Below, piece after piece: positions 1 to 5,885 of a stretch of 8,309 nucleotides of DNA. The notes below the pieces were generated by a model. That model did no database searches, was not told the DNA's origin, and worked only from the letters and a program-made list of their open reading frames with translations. The translations under genes were made by a program, and so were the position numbers. The stretch comes from Sutterella sp. GTDB taxonomy: Bacteria; Pseudomonadota; Gammaproteobacteria; Burkholderiales; Burkholderiaceae_F. Location of the stretch: NCBI GenBank assembly GCA_020025915.1, contig JAHHRH010000059.1, positions 1 to 8,309 on the forward strand. The letters run 5' to 3'. Within the stretch, counting starts at the first letter, position 1. Each line of letters starts with the position of its first letter.

Positions 1-2
1 TG

Positions 3-242
3 AACGGCGAGCAGAATCACGTGCACCTGCTTGTGAACTATCCTCCCACTGTTTCCGTTTCGAAGCTCGTCAACAGCCTCAAGAGCGTTTCTAGCCGAAT
101 GCTCCGAAAGCAATCGCAGACTCGGTTCGAAAGAAGCTTTGGATCCTGCTAGTGCTCGCCTTCGTATTTCGCCGCAAGCTGCGGCGGAGCTCCCCTCTCG
201 ATGATTAAGACATACATCGAAAATCAGGAGACGCCTGATTAA
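3..242 (+). pseudogene. tnpA: IS200/IS605-family transposase TnpA, C-terminal part, interrupted by a stop codon (partial at window start)
   Basis: This is the 3' part of a Y1 (HUH) single-strand transposase; the 5' part lies outside the window. Frame 3 shows the HUH motif His-Val-His at 18-26, followed by LLV and a stretch typical of IS200-type TnpA (VNSLKSVSSRMLRK). Near the end are SPSYFAASCGGAPLS and the helix MIKTYIENQ, whose Tyr codon at 213-215 matches the catalytic nucleophile. The reading frame is broken by TAG at 150-152, just before SPSYF, and then continues in the same frame to TAA at 240-242. Homologues usually have Leu-Trp where this copy has stop-Cys, so the codon before SPSYF may also be mutated. 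A product ending at 150 would lack the catalytic Tyr, so the copy is probably dead unless the stop is read through. The family assignment is firm. Whether the stop is a true mutation or a sequencing error cannot be told here. Confidence 0.85.
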
Positions 243-318
243 CCTAAAACTGCGCGGCTTATATCTCCGCCCTAAAGGACGAAGCTTTACGCCGAAATTG
301 GGTAATCTTGCCCAAGGG
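243..318 (+). mobile_element. Candidate right end of the IS200/IS605-type element
   Basis: The sequence directly after the tnpA remnant can fold into small hairpins. One has an imperfect stem at 268-272/277-281 (CCGCC against GGACG) around a four-base TAAA loop. A second pairs TTGGG at 298-302 with CCCAA at 311-315. IS200/IS605 elements have no terminal inverted repeats; they carry subterminal hairpins that TnpA recognises, so this placement fits. No tnpB follows. The exact cleavage point cannot be fixed without an intact copy or an empty site, so the end coordinate is approximate. Confidence 0.45.
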
Positions 319-472
319 TTTTCGTTACTAAGATGTTTTGCGTATTTTGATTGATTCTACTTAAATATACAGGGTTTAGTCGGAAGCGTTTTGTCGCTCG
401 CTCAGGGATAATGATTTCAATGGTTAAAAAGACCATTCAAAGACCTCTTTAAAAAATCCAGGAGATCCCAGT
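319..472 (+). promoter_or_regulatory. Leader and probable promoter region of the symporter-hydrolase locus
   Basis: No gene is seen between the IS remnant and the first start codon at 473. A GATAAT hexamer at 407-412, preceded by GG, is a good -10 candidate (5 of 6 matches). No convincing -35 lies 17 bases upstream, which would suit an activator-dependent promoter. A second, weaker pair is TTGCGT at 338-343 with TTAAAT at 361-366 (17-base spacer). A perfect inverted repeat AATGGT/ACCATT (419-424/432-437, 7-base loop) lies between the GATAAT and the start codon. The Shine-Dalgarno AGGAG is at 460-464, eight bases before the ATG. The RBS is clear; the promoter calls are weak. Confidence 0.4.
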
Positions 473-709
473 ATGAATGCATTTGACAATGCTTTCGAGA
501 CGAAGTGGACGCTCATCTTTCTGGCAGAACTTTTCTTCATCATGATGCCGTTCCCCTTCTTCTATGACCTTAACTACACGCCATGGATGTTTGGTGTGCC
601 TCGTTTTATCTATTGCTGGTTGGCTTATGGCTTACTAGTGATCGGAACGATTGCTCTTTGGTGGCGTGCTTGCATGCAGCGTCCCGAATATCAGGAATAC
701 GAGGAGTAA
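473..709 (+). CDS. Small two-helix membrane protein, DUF3311-like, partner of the adjacent sodium:solute symporter
   Basis: The 78-residue protein has two predicted membrane segments, at about residues 11-28 and 40-65. Between them is the pattern MPFPFFYDLNYTPWMFGVP, which resembles DUF3311 proteins (Pro near the end of helix 1, a short loop, then Phe-Gly-x-Pro leading into helix 2). The tail is charged and acidic (RPEYQEYEE). Proteins of this kind are commonly encoded immediately before SSS-family symporters, as in the YhdT-PanF arrangement, and are thought to be accessory subunits; their biochemical role is not established. The ATG at 473 has an AGGAG eight bases upstream. The stop codon lies six bases before the start of the symporter gene, and the symporter's own Shine-Dalgarno overlaps the last codons here, so the two are very probably cotranscribed and translationally coupled. 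The family call rests on motif and context rather than a search. Confidence 0.8.
   Translation: MNAFDNAFETKWTLIFLAELFFIMMPFPFFYDLNYTPWMFGVPRFIYCWLAYGLLVIGTIALWWRACMQRPEYQEYEE
701..706 (+). promoter_or_regulatory. Shine-Dalgarno of the symporter gene inside the end of the upstream gene
   Basis: GAGGAG sits nine bases before the ATG at 716 and encodes the final Glu-Glu of the small membrane protein, whose TAA follows directly. This fixes the start of the symporter and implies that ribosomes ending the first gene help start the second. Confidence 0.75.
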
Positions 710-715
710 CGCGCC

Positions 716-2209
716 ATGCCATATCAGGTTGAAACATCAACGGGTCCATTTTTGGCCGTTACGATTGCTTATCTTTTTATTCTTGGCTTCATAGGTTGGT
801 GGGGTAATCGCCAAAATCGCAACCTGCAAGACTTCTTCACGATGTCGGGTTCTGCGGGCGCCATTCTGTCAGGGTTGGCTTATTTCTCGACGCAGTATTC
901 GATGTCGACCTTCATGGGTGTACCGGGGTCCATCTATCACGTGGGTTACGCTGGGATGAGCGTCTCCGTGCCGGGGATCGCCTTCTCGATGGTGATTCCT
1001 GCCTTGCTCGTTGGCCGTCGCTTGATTAAGTTAGGTCATCGCTATCAGATGTTGACGATGGCCGACTATTTGGCTGACCGCTATGAGTCGATCGCCATTC
1101 GTGGGTTGTTGGCTGTGCTGATGTTAATCTTCCTGGTCCCGATGATGGGTGCCCAAACGATCGGGGCGGGTGTGATCTTCACGACCTACACAGGCGCGCC
1201 GCAGTGGGTAGGTATCGTGGTCATGGGTGTGACCGTGATTCTTTACTGTATGGCTGGTGGTATCCGTTCAGTCATGATGACGGATGTGATTCAGGGTGTC
1301 TTGATGGTCGTGACTGCGGTGACGACCTTTGTCGTGTCGTTGCAGTTGGGCGGTGGTCTTGAAGTCATCAACCAGAAGCTCGTAGCTATTGATCCCAACT
1401 ACTTGAAGTTCCCTGGTCACAACAATAGCTATCCGTGGCAGAACTACGCTTCGATGATCGTGATGTGGTCCTTTTTCTGTATCGGTCAGCCGCATCTTTT
1501 TACGAAGTTTTTCACGATGAAGAACTACTCCACGATGTTTAAGGCCGTGTTGCTCGGTACGCTCGGTATGTGGTTCTCCGCTTCCTTCATCGAATGGTGC
1601 GGTGTGACGGGTGCTGCTAGCTTCCCAGGTATCCTGGGTAAAGAAAGTGACTTCATCGTGCCGTTGATCCTTCAGGAAGGTCTCCATCCGGTCGTCTCCG
1701 CTTTGATGGTGGCTGGTATCTTCTCGGCTGGTATGTCGACGATTAGTTCGTTGCTGCTTACCTCGACTTCTGCTGTTTCTCGCGACCTTTATCAGCGTAT
1801 CTTGAAGCGCGATGCAACCGACGAAGACACGCTCAATATGTCTCGCGTCGTGACCGTGGTGCTCGGTATCATCGCTATTGGTATCGGTATCTTGAAGCCG
1901 GGTTCGATCTTTACGATCATTCTCTTCGCCTTCGGTGGTCTCGGTATCTGGGCTGCGCCGATCATCTGCGGTATGTACTGGAAGCGTACGACGACCACGG
2001 CCGTGTTTGTGTCCGTGATCCTCGGCGAAATCTTCTACTTCTTGCTTCTCACGCAGTTTAAGGAACTCTCCTTTGGCTTTAACCCGTTGATCGTGGCTTG
2101 GTCTGTGACGATGGTCATCCTCATCGTGACGAGTCTCTTCACGAAGCCAGTGTCGGATGCCACCATCCGTCGCCACTTCGACGATCTTGATAAGCCTATG
2201 AAGGCCTAA
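716..2209 (+). CDS. Sodium:solute symporter (SSS family, PanF/YidK-like)
   Basis: This 497-residue inner-membrane carrier should use the Na+ gradient to import a small organic solute. The length and roughly 13 hydrophobic segments match the SSS family (LeuT fold). The first helix is at about residues 11-30. Family landmarks follow in order: FFTMSGSAGAILSGL with STFMGVPGSIYHVGYAG (helices 2-3), an MAGGIRSVMMTDVIQG segment near residues 178-193 that matches the conserved GG-x(n)-TDxxQ element, and SAGMSTISSLLLTSTS around residues 338-353. In that last segment Ser344-Ser345 sit where vSGLT-like carriers have the Na2-site Ser residues. Substrates in this family include pantothenate, proline, sugars and carboxylates, and sequence alone does not decide among them. 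The paired DUF3311 gene and the two downstream amide-type hydrolases suggest an amide, cyclic amide or amino-acid-derived compound; this is inference. A terminator follows the gene at 2226-2272. Confidence 0.93.
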   Translation: MPYQVETSTGPFLAVTIAYLFILGFIGWWGNRQNRNLQDFFTMSGSAGAILSGLAYFSTQYSMSTFMGVPGSIYHVGYAGMSVSVPGIAFSMVIPALLVGRRLIKLGHRYQMLTMADYLADRYESIAIRGLLAVLMLIFLVPMMGAQTIGAGVIFTTYTGAPQWVGIVVMGVTVILYCMAGGIRSVMMTDVIQGVLMVVTAVTTFVVSLQLGGGLEVINQKLVAIDPNYLKFPGHNNSYPWQNYASMIVMWSFFCIGQPHLFTKFFTMKNYSTMFKAVLLGTLGMWFSASFIEWCGVTGAASFPGILGKESDFIVPLILQEGLHPVVSALMVAGIFSAGMSTISSLLLTSTSAVSRDLYQRILKRDATDEDTLNMSRVVTVVLGIIAIGIGILKPGSIFTIILFAFGGLGIWAAPIICGMYWKRTTTTAVFVSVILGEIFYFLLLTQFKELSFGFNPLIVAWSVTMVILIVTSLFTKPVSDATIRRHFDDLDKPMKA

Positions 2210-2225
2210 TCGCTCTTTATCCAGT

Positions 2226-2272
2226 GCCGCCGGTCGTGTGTCATACATGGCCGGCGGTTTTGCCATTTTTTT
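2226..2272 (+). terminator. Intrinsic terminator after the symporter gene
   Basis: A long stem pairs 2226-2239 with 2245-2258. Its core is CCGCCGG (2227-2233) against CCGGCGG (2251-2257), extended inward by six more pairs (two of them G-U) to a five-base loop. A TTTT run ends the stem and a seven-T run follows at 2266-2272. The next gene starts only about 20 bases later, so the structure could also act as an attenuator that sets the ratio of carrier to hydrolases. Confidence 0.8.
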
Positions 2273-2290
2273 CTTTCTAGTGACTTGATT

Positions 2291-3073
2291 ATGTATCTCG
2301 CTCATCTCAATTGGCAGGAAGCTGCCAAAGTGTTCGCTGATCCTGAGACGCTCGTTGTGATTCCTGTGGGCTCTACGGAGCAGCACGGTTGCGTGGGGCC
2401 TTTGGGTACGGATTGGTTGATCCCTGAAGAATTCTGCCGTCGCTTAAATAACCAAATGCAAAAGATCGTGATTGCCCCGGTCTTGCCTTTTGGCGTGGCA
2501 ACGCATCACATCAATTTCCCAGGTACGATCGACTTGGGGCTTGAAGCCATGACAGCTGTCATGAAGCAAATTTTTGAGTCTCTCTATCGCCATGGCGCGC
2601 GTCGCTTTGCGGTTGTGAATGGTCACGGGGGTAACGACCCCGCGATCGAAAAGGCCGCGCTTGACCTTTACCGTAGGGGCGCTCAGGTGACCTTGATAGA
2701 CTGGTGGGGGATTGCACCTAAACTCAATCCCGAATGGCCGACGGGTCACGGTGACGCGCAAGAGGTCGCTGCGGTAATGGCTTTCCGTCCTGAATTGATT
2801 AAGACCGAATACCTCGTTGATAACGTGGTGACGCCGCCTTCTGACGCTTTACCTCAGGCTCACATCAACACCGTGACCTTTGAAGGCGCCCCCGTCAAGA
2901 TCATCCGAGAAATTCGCGATACCGTGAATACCGGTGGATTGGGTGGACTTGAAGCCAAGTTTGCGACGATCGAGTGGGGCACTGAAATGATGAACGGTGT
3001 CTCCGACTGGATGGTTCGCTATTTGGAAGAATTCCGTCGTATTCCGTTACCTGCCAAAAAGTGGACTGAATAA
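2291..3073 (+). CDS. Creatininase-family metal-dependent amidohydrolase
   Basis: This 260-residue cytoplasmic protein has the length of creatininase (about 260) and its ordered motifs. PVGSTEQHG gives Glu30 and His32, and PLGTD gives Asp41, matching creatininase Glu34, His36 and Asp45 with a constant offset. HHINFPGTIDL, NGHGGN (His112, equivalent to His120) and a W-x3-H-x4-E element (Trp149, His153, Glu158, matching Trp174, His178, Glu183) follow. Members cleave or deformylate cyclic and linear amides using a two-metal centre. The metal ligand Glu122 of creatininase (NGHYEN) is Gly114 here, as in many other family members, so creatinine is unlikely to be the certain substrate. The ATG at 2291 is preferred over the in-frame TTG at 2285. 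Neither has a clear Shine-Dalgarno, and the upstream stretch is T-rich terminator sequence. The M28 gene begins 27 bases downstream, so the two hydrolases are probably cotranscribed. Confidence 0.9.
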   Translation: MYLAHLNWQEAAKVFADPETLVVIPVGSTEQHGCVGPLGTDWLIPEEFCRRLNNQMQKIVIAPVLPFGVATHHINFPGTIDLGLEAMTAVMKQIFESLYRHGARRFAVVNGHGGNDPAIEKAALDLYRRGAQVTLIDWWGIAPKLNPEWPTGHGDAQEVAAVMAFRPELIKTEYLVDNVVTPPSDALPQAHINTVTFEGAPVKIIREIRDTVNTGGLGGLEAKFATIEWGTEMMNGVSDWMVRYLEEFRRIPLPAKKWTE

Positions 3074-3086
3074 AACGCATGCGATG

Positions 3087-3095
3087 AAGAAGGAG
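3087..3095 (+). promoter_or_regulatory. Strong Shine-Dalgarno of the M28-like gene
   Basis: AAGAAGGAG ends five bases before the ATG at 3101 and lies in the 27-base gap after the creatininase-family gene. It supports the chosen start and independent, efficient translation of the second hydrolase. Confidence 0.75.
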
Positions 3096-3100
3096 ACCTT

Positions 3101-4780
3101 ATGCACTACGGGGATATCGCGTCGGCCGTCAATGCCGAACGTTTAATGAATACCGTTCGAGCGATCTGCACAGGTGAACGTTTATCAAACGCCGCTGAGG
3201 AAGCGGCTTTAGAGACGCTCACGCACTTTTATGAAGAAGCTGGGTGTCGTGTGACGGTAGAGCGCCATCCGGGGTTTGTCAGCACCCCTGAAGGCGCCGC
3301 TTTTGTGGTTGCAGGGGACACCTATGCCGCGGTTACTCACCCTATGACCCCTAGTGTCGAAGGTCTCCAAGCGCCTTTAGTTTATGTCCCCATTGAAGAT
3401 GCAATGACTGTTGCATCTGAAGTGGTTTTGGGTAAGTTGATCCTCACCGATGGACTGGCCATGGAGCCTGTTGTTCGTACGCTTGAAGCTAAAGGTGCGT
3501 TAGGCGTGGTCTTTATTACGGGCGAATACATTCACAATATGATTGTGTCGCGCGTTTGGGGTTCACCTACGCCAGAGATCCTCCACAACTACGTGAGTAT
3601 CCCGGTAGCGAGTATTTCGTTGGGAGACGGTAATGCGATCAAGGCGCGCTTTGCTTCGCAAGGTGCGTTAGAGGCTAAGCTTGCTACGACGGTGTGGAGT
3701 CGTTGGGTCGAGATCCCGTGTTTGGTCGCAGAAATCCCGACACCTCATAAAGACTTTGTGATGGTGACAGGGCATTTAGACAGTTGGCATTTGGGTGCCA
3801 TGGATAATGCATCCGGTAACGCATGCGCCGTTGAACTCGCACGTATCTTGGCGCCATACGCATCGAAATTAAAGCGTGGGGTTCGCTTTGTCACGTGGTC
3901 TGGGCACTCGCATGGGCGCTATGCTGGCTCAACCGCTTATTGTGACGCGCACTTTGAAGAGCTTCACGAACACTGTGTGCTCAACATCAATGCGGACTGT
4001 TTGGGTGGTCGCTGCGCTTCGGTGATGACAGAGTCGCCTGCCATGGCTTCAACAGCTGAATTGGCAAAAGTCGCTTTGCGTGAAGCCGCAGGGGTCACAG
4101 ATTGGGTCGGGTGCCGCTATTCACGCTCTTGCGACCAAAGCTTTTGGGGGCCTGGCGTTCCGTCCGTCTTTTCGCAGGTATCAGAACAGGCGCCCTTTGA
4201 GGGGGTCGCCGCGGAGGCCTTCAAGAAGATGTTTGGAAGTGGTCGTAGCGGAGGCTTCGGCTATTGGTGGCATTCGATTGAAGATACGCCTGACAAATTA
4301 GATCCTGTACTGCTAGCTCGCGACGTTCGCGTCTTTGCTGTGGCACTTTGTCATGCCGTGATGGATGAGCGTCTTCCGTTAGACGCTAAGGCTGAAGTCG
4401 ATGAACTCACGGTCTTCATTAAAGAGCGTCAAACGAAAGCCGGTGACTTGCTTGATCTATCCGTGGTGATTGATCGTCTTGAATGGCTCTCTCGCGTCTT
4501 GGCCGATCGCATGGATGATGAGCCCGAAGCGGTGAACCGTTTGACGCACTACGTGCTTGCTGAAATCATTCCGCTCTCTTATGTCGAAAGGTCGATCTAT
4601 TCGCACGACGAAGCCTTACGTGCGCCTGCCGTCCCGATGCTTCGTGACGTTGATCGTTTAGAGAATATGGGCGAGCACGAACGACAAGCTACCTTGGTGA
4701 AACTACGTCGTCAGGTTAATCGCCTCAAGATGGGGGTTCGTCATGCATTACAGGCTGCAGGAGCCGATGTGCCGGTTTAA
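3101..4780 (+). CDS. M28-family-like metallohydrolase with PA-type insert and altered catalytic Glu pair
   Basis: The 559-residue protein lacks a signal peptide and should be cytoplasmic. After a helical N-terminal part, residues about 85-190 resemble a protease-associated domain (LVYVPIEDA, GKLILTDG, ALGVVFITGE, IPVASISLGDG). The M28 core follows: GHLDSW with His225 and Asp227, AMDNASGN with Asp235, NINADCLGG with Asp299, and WWHSIEDTPDKLDP with His391. These match the His, bridging Asp, second-site Asp and His ligands of M28 co-catalytic zinc aminopeptidases. The usual Glu-Glu pair (proton shuttle and metal ligand, in the W-x-x-E-E-x-G-x-x-G-S context) is replaced by His269-Ser270 in TWSGHSHGRYAGS. 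Residues from about 420 form a mostly helical C-terminal extension. The protein may be an aminopeptidase-like enzyme with altered chemistry, or may act on a non-peptide amide. It sits 27 bases after the creatininase-family gene and is followed by a terminator. The fold call is firm; the activity is not. Confidence 0.88.
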   Translation: MHYGDIASAVNAERLMNTVRAICTGERLSNAAEEAALETLTHFYEEAGCRVTVERHPGFVSTPEGAAFVVAGDTYAAVTHPMTPSVEGLQAPLVYVPIEDAMTVASEVVLGKLILTDGLAMEPVVRTLEAKGALGVVFITGEYIHNMIVSRVWGSPTPEILHNYVSIPVASISLGDGNAIKARFASQGALEAKLATTVWSRWVEIPCLVAEIPTPHKDFVMVTGHLDSWHLGAMDNASGNACAVELARILAPYASKLKRGVRFVTWSGHSHGRYAGSTAYCDAHFEELHEHCVLNINADCLGGRCASVMTESPAMASTAELAKVALREAAGVTDWVGCRYSRSCDQSFWGPGVPSVFSQVSEQAPFEGVAAEAFKKMFGSGRSGGFGYWWHSIEDTPDKLDPVLLARDVRVFAVALCHAVMDERLPLDAKAEVDELTVFIKERQTKAGDLLDLSVVIDRLEWLSRVLADRMDDEPEAVNRLTHYVLAEIIPLSYVERSIYSHDEALRAPAVPMLRDVDRLENMGEHERQATLVKLRRQVNRLKMGVRHALQAAGADVPV

Positions 4781-4805
4781 GGCGCTCGCTCGTTAAAGTG
4801 ATAGA

Positions 4806-4848
4806 AGAAGCACTCGAAAGCATCGACCTTTGAGTGCTTCTGTCTTTT
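4806..4848 (+). terminator. Intrinsic terminator after the M28-like gene
   Basis: A 13-pair stem (4806-4818 against 4829-4841, with AGAAGCACTC facing GAGTGCTTCT) is followed by GTCTTTT. It lies between convergent genes. The T run is on the plus-strand side, so it serves the symporter-hydrolase locus best; there is no matching T run on the minus strand for the LysR gene. Confidence 0.8.
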
Positions 4849-4865
4849 GGCGACCGCCTTTTGGC

Positions 4866-5765
4866 TTAGTGGTTGTCAGGCAACTGTAAGCCTAAACGGA
4901 TCGCGAGTTTACGAAGCGCAAGCTCCCACCAGTCCACAAACTCGGTGGGTACTTCATCGGTTTTAAGGCGCAACACCAAACGTTCTGGGGCTAAGTCCAT
5001 TGGGGCGGCTAAGAGCCCAAGGCTTGATTTAAGCCCAGGCTGCGTGAGCGCCACGGCTTTAGGCACAATCGTCCAACCAATGCCGCGCGCGGCTAAACCA
5101 ATGGCCGATTGAGGACTATCGACTTCCCAACAGTTACTACTGATCGTAATGGGAGGTGCTGACTCACTGTCTCTCGCAATAATCAGAATTTGACGATAGT
5201 CCCGCAAGTCGTCGGTTGTGAGGTCTGTACGTTGCGCTAGAGGGTGCTTTTTGGAGACTGCAATCACCCTGGGCGATAACCCAATGAGACGCTCTTCACA
5301 CTCTGGATCGGGGCGCAAAGAATAAATGACGGCCATCGTCATGGCTGCGCGTCGAAAAAACCAATTGGACTCAGAACTCGAAATGTTTTCAAGTTGTACT
5401 TTGGCTGACGGAAAGTGACGTGAAAAGTCACGCAACAAATCCAACACCATCGGAATTTCGAGTCCCATATCGATTCCCATATAAAGAAGGGGATTGGGCG
5501 TATGAAAAAGCGCAGCAGCGCGACTTTCAAAACGTGAGGTTTCGAGTAAGACGCGCCTTGCGTTGGGTAGTAGCGTTTCAGCCGCAGGCGTGAGAATCGA
5601 TGGTGTACCACGTGTAAATAACTTAAAACCTAATTCATTTTCTATCCCAGCAATATGGGTCGAGACCACACTTTGACTTCGCCCGAGCGCACGGGCAGCA
5701 GCTGAAAACGTGCCTTCATCTGCGACAGCAACAAAAGAACGAATTTCGTCAATCTTAAGGCTCAT
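4866..5765 (-). CDS. LysR-type transcriptional regulator
   Basis: The 299-residue protein has the usual LysR length. Residues 1-60 form the winged helix-turn-helix: IDEIRSFVAVADEGTFSAAARALGRSQS, then VVSTHIAGIENELGFKLFTR, which includes the recognition helix. A linker helix (residues about 60-88) leads to a periplasmic-binding-protein-like effector domain (about 90-290), beginning LYMGIDMGLEIP. The inducer cannot be read from the sequence. The gene is divergent from the YbjJ-like MFS gene, with 120 bases between the two start codons. This is the classical LysR arrangement and makes that transporter the first candidate target, along with autoregulation. It is also convergent with the hydrolase locus, which it could control in trans. 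The ATG at 5765-5763 has only a weak purine-rich stretch upstream (AAGAGA on the minus strand). Confidence 0.93.
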   Translation of the reverse strand: MSLKIDEIRSFVAVADEGTFSAAARALGRSQSVVSTHIAGIENELGFKLFTRGTPSILTPAAETLLPNARRVLLETSRFESRAAALFHTPNPLLYMGIDMGLEIPMVLDLLRDFSRHFPSAKVQLENISSSESNWFFRRAAMTMAVIYSLRPDPECEERLIGLSPRVIAVSKKHPLAQRTDLTTDDLRDYRQILIIARDSESAPPITISSNCWEVDSPQSAIGLAARGIGWTIVPKAVALTQPGLKSSLGLLAAPMDLAPERLVLRLKTDEVPTEFVDWWELALRKLAIRLGLQLPDNH

Positions 5766-5885
5766 GGCAAATCTCTTAGAGAGGATGGTTAGTACCTAGT
5801 CTATCAAAAAATTGATGGATCTTATCTTGAACGATCGAAAGCTAAATGAGAGAATGATCGCGTATAAATAACAATTAGGCGCTTT
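5766..5885. promoter_or_regulatory. Divergent promoter/operator region between the LysR and MFS genes
   Basis: This 120-base gap should carry both promoters and the LysR binding sites. A dyad ATCAA-N4-TTGAT lies at 5803-5816. It is not an exact T-N11-A LysR box, but it is the clearest symmetric element here. A GATC-N11-GATC pair occurs at 5818-5836. For the MFS gene, TTGAAC at 5827-5832 with GAGAAT at 5850-5855 (17-base spacer) is one promoter candidate. TATAAA at 5863-5868 is a better -10 but lacks a -35. These assignments are tentative. Confidence 0.45.

Noticed and set aside
2285..2290. TTG start for the creatininase-family gene
   Set aside because: It adds only two residues, has no better ribosome binding site, and the ATG at 2291 gives the exact residue offset expected against creatininase.
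1268..2386. A 372-codon open frame on the minus strand, antisense to the symporter gene
   Set aside because: Its translation is dominated by Arg, His, Asp, Thr and Glu with no domain pattern, and it mirrors the symporter codons; it also runs through the terminator hairpin and into the creatininase-family gene. It is a shadow of biased codon use.
4080..4301. Plus-strand open frame of 73 codons inside the M28-like gene
   Set aside because: It lies wholly inside a gene with clear M28 motifs in another frame, and its product is low-complexity and Arg/Gly/Ser-rich.
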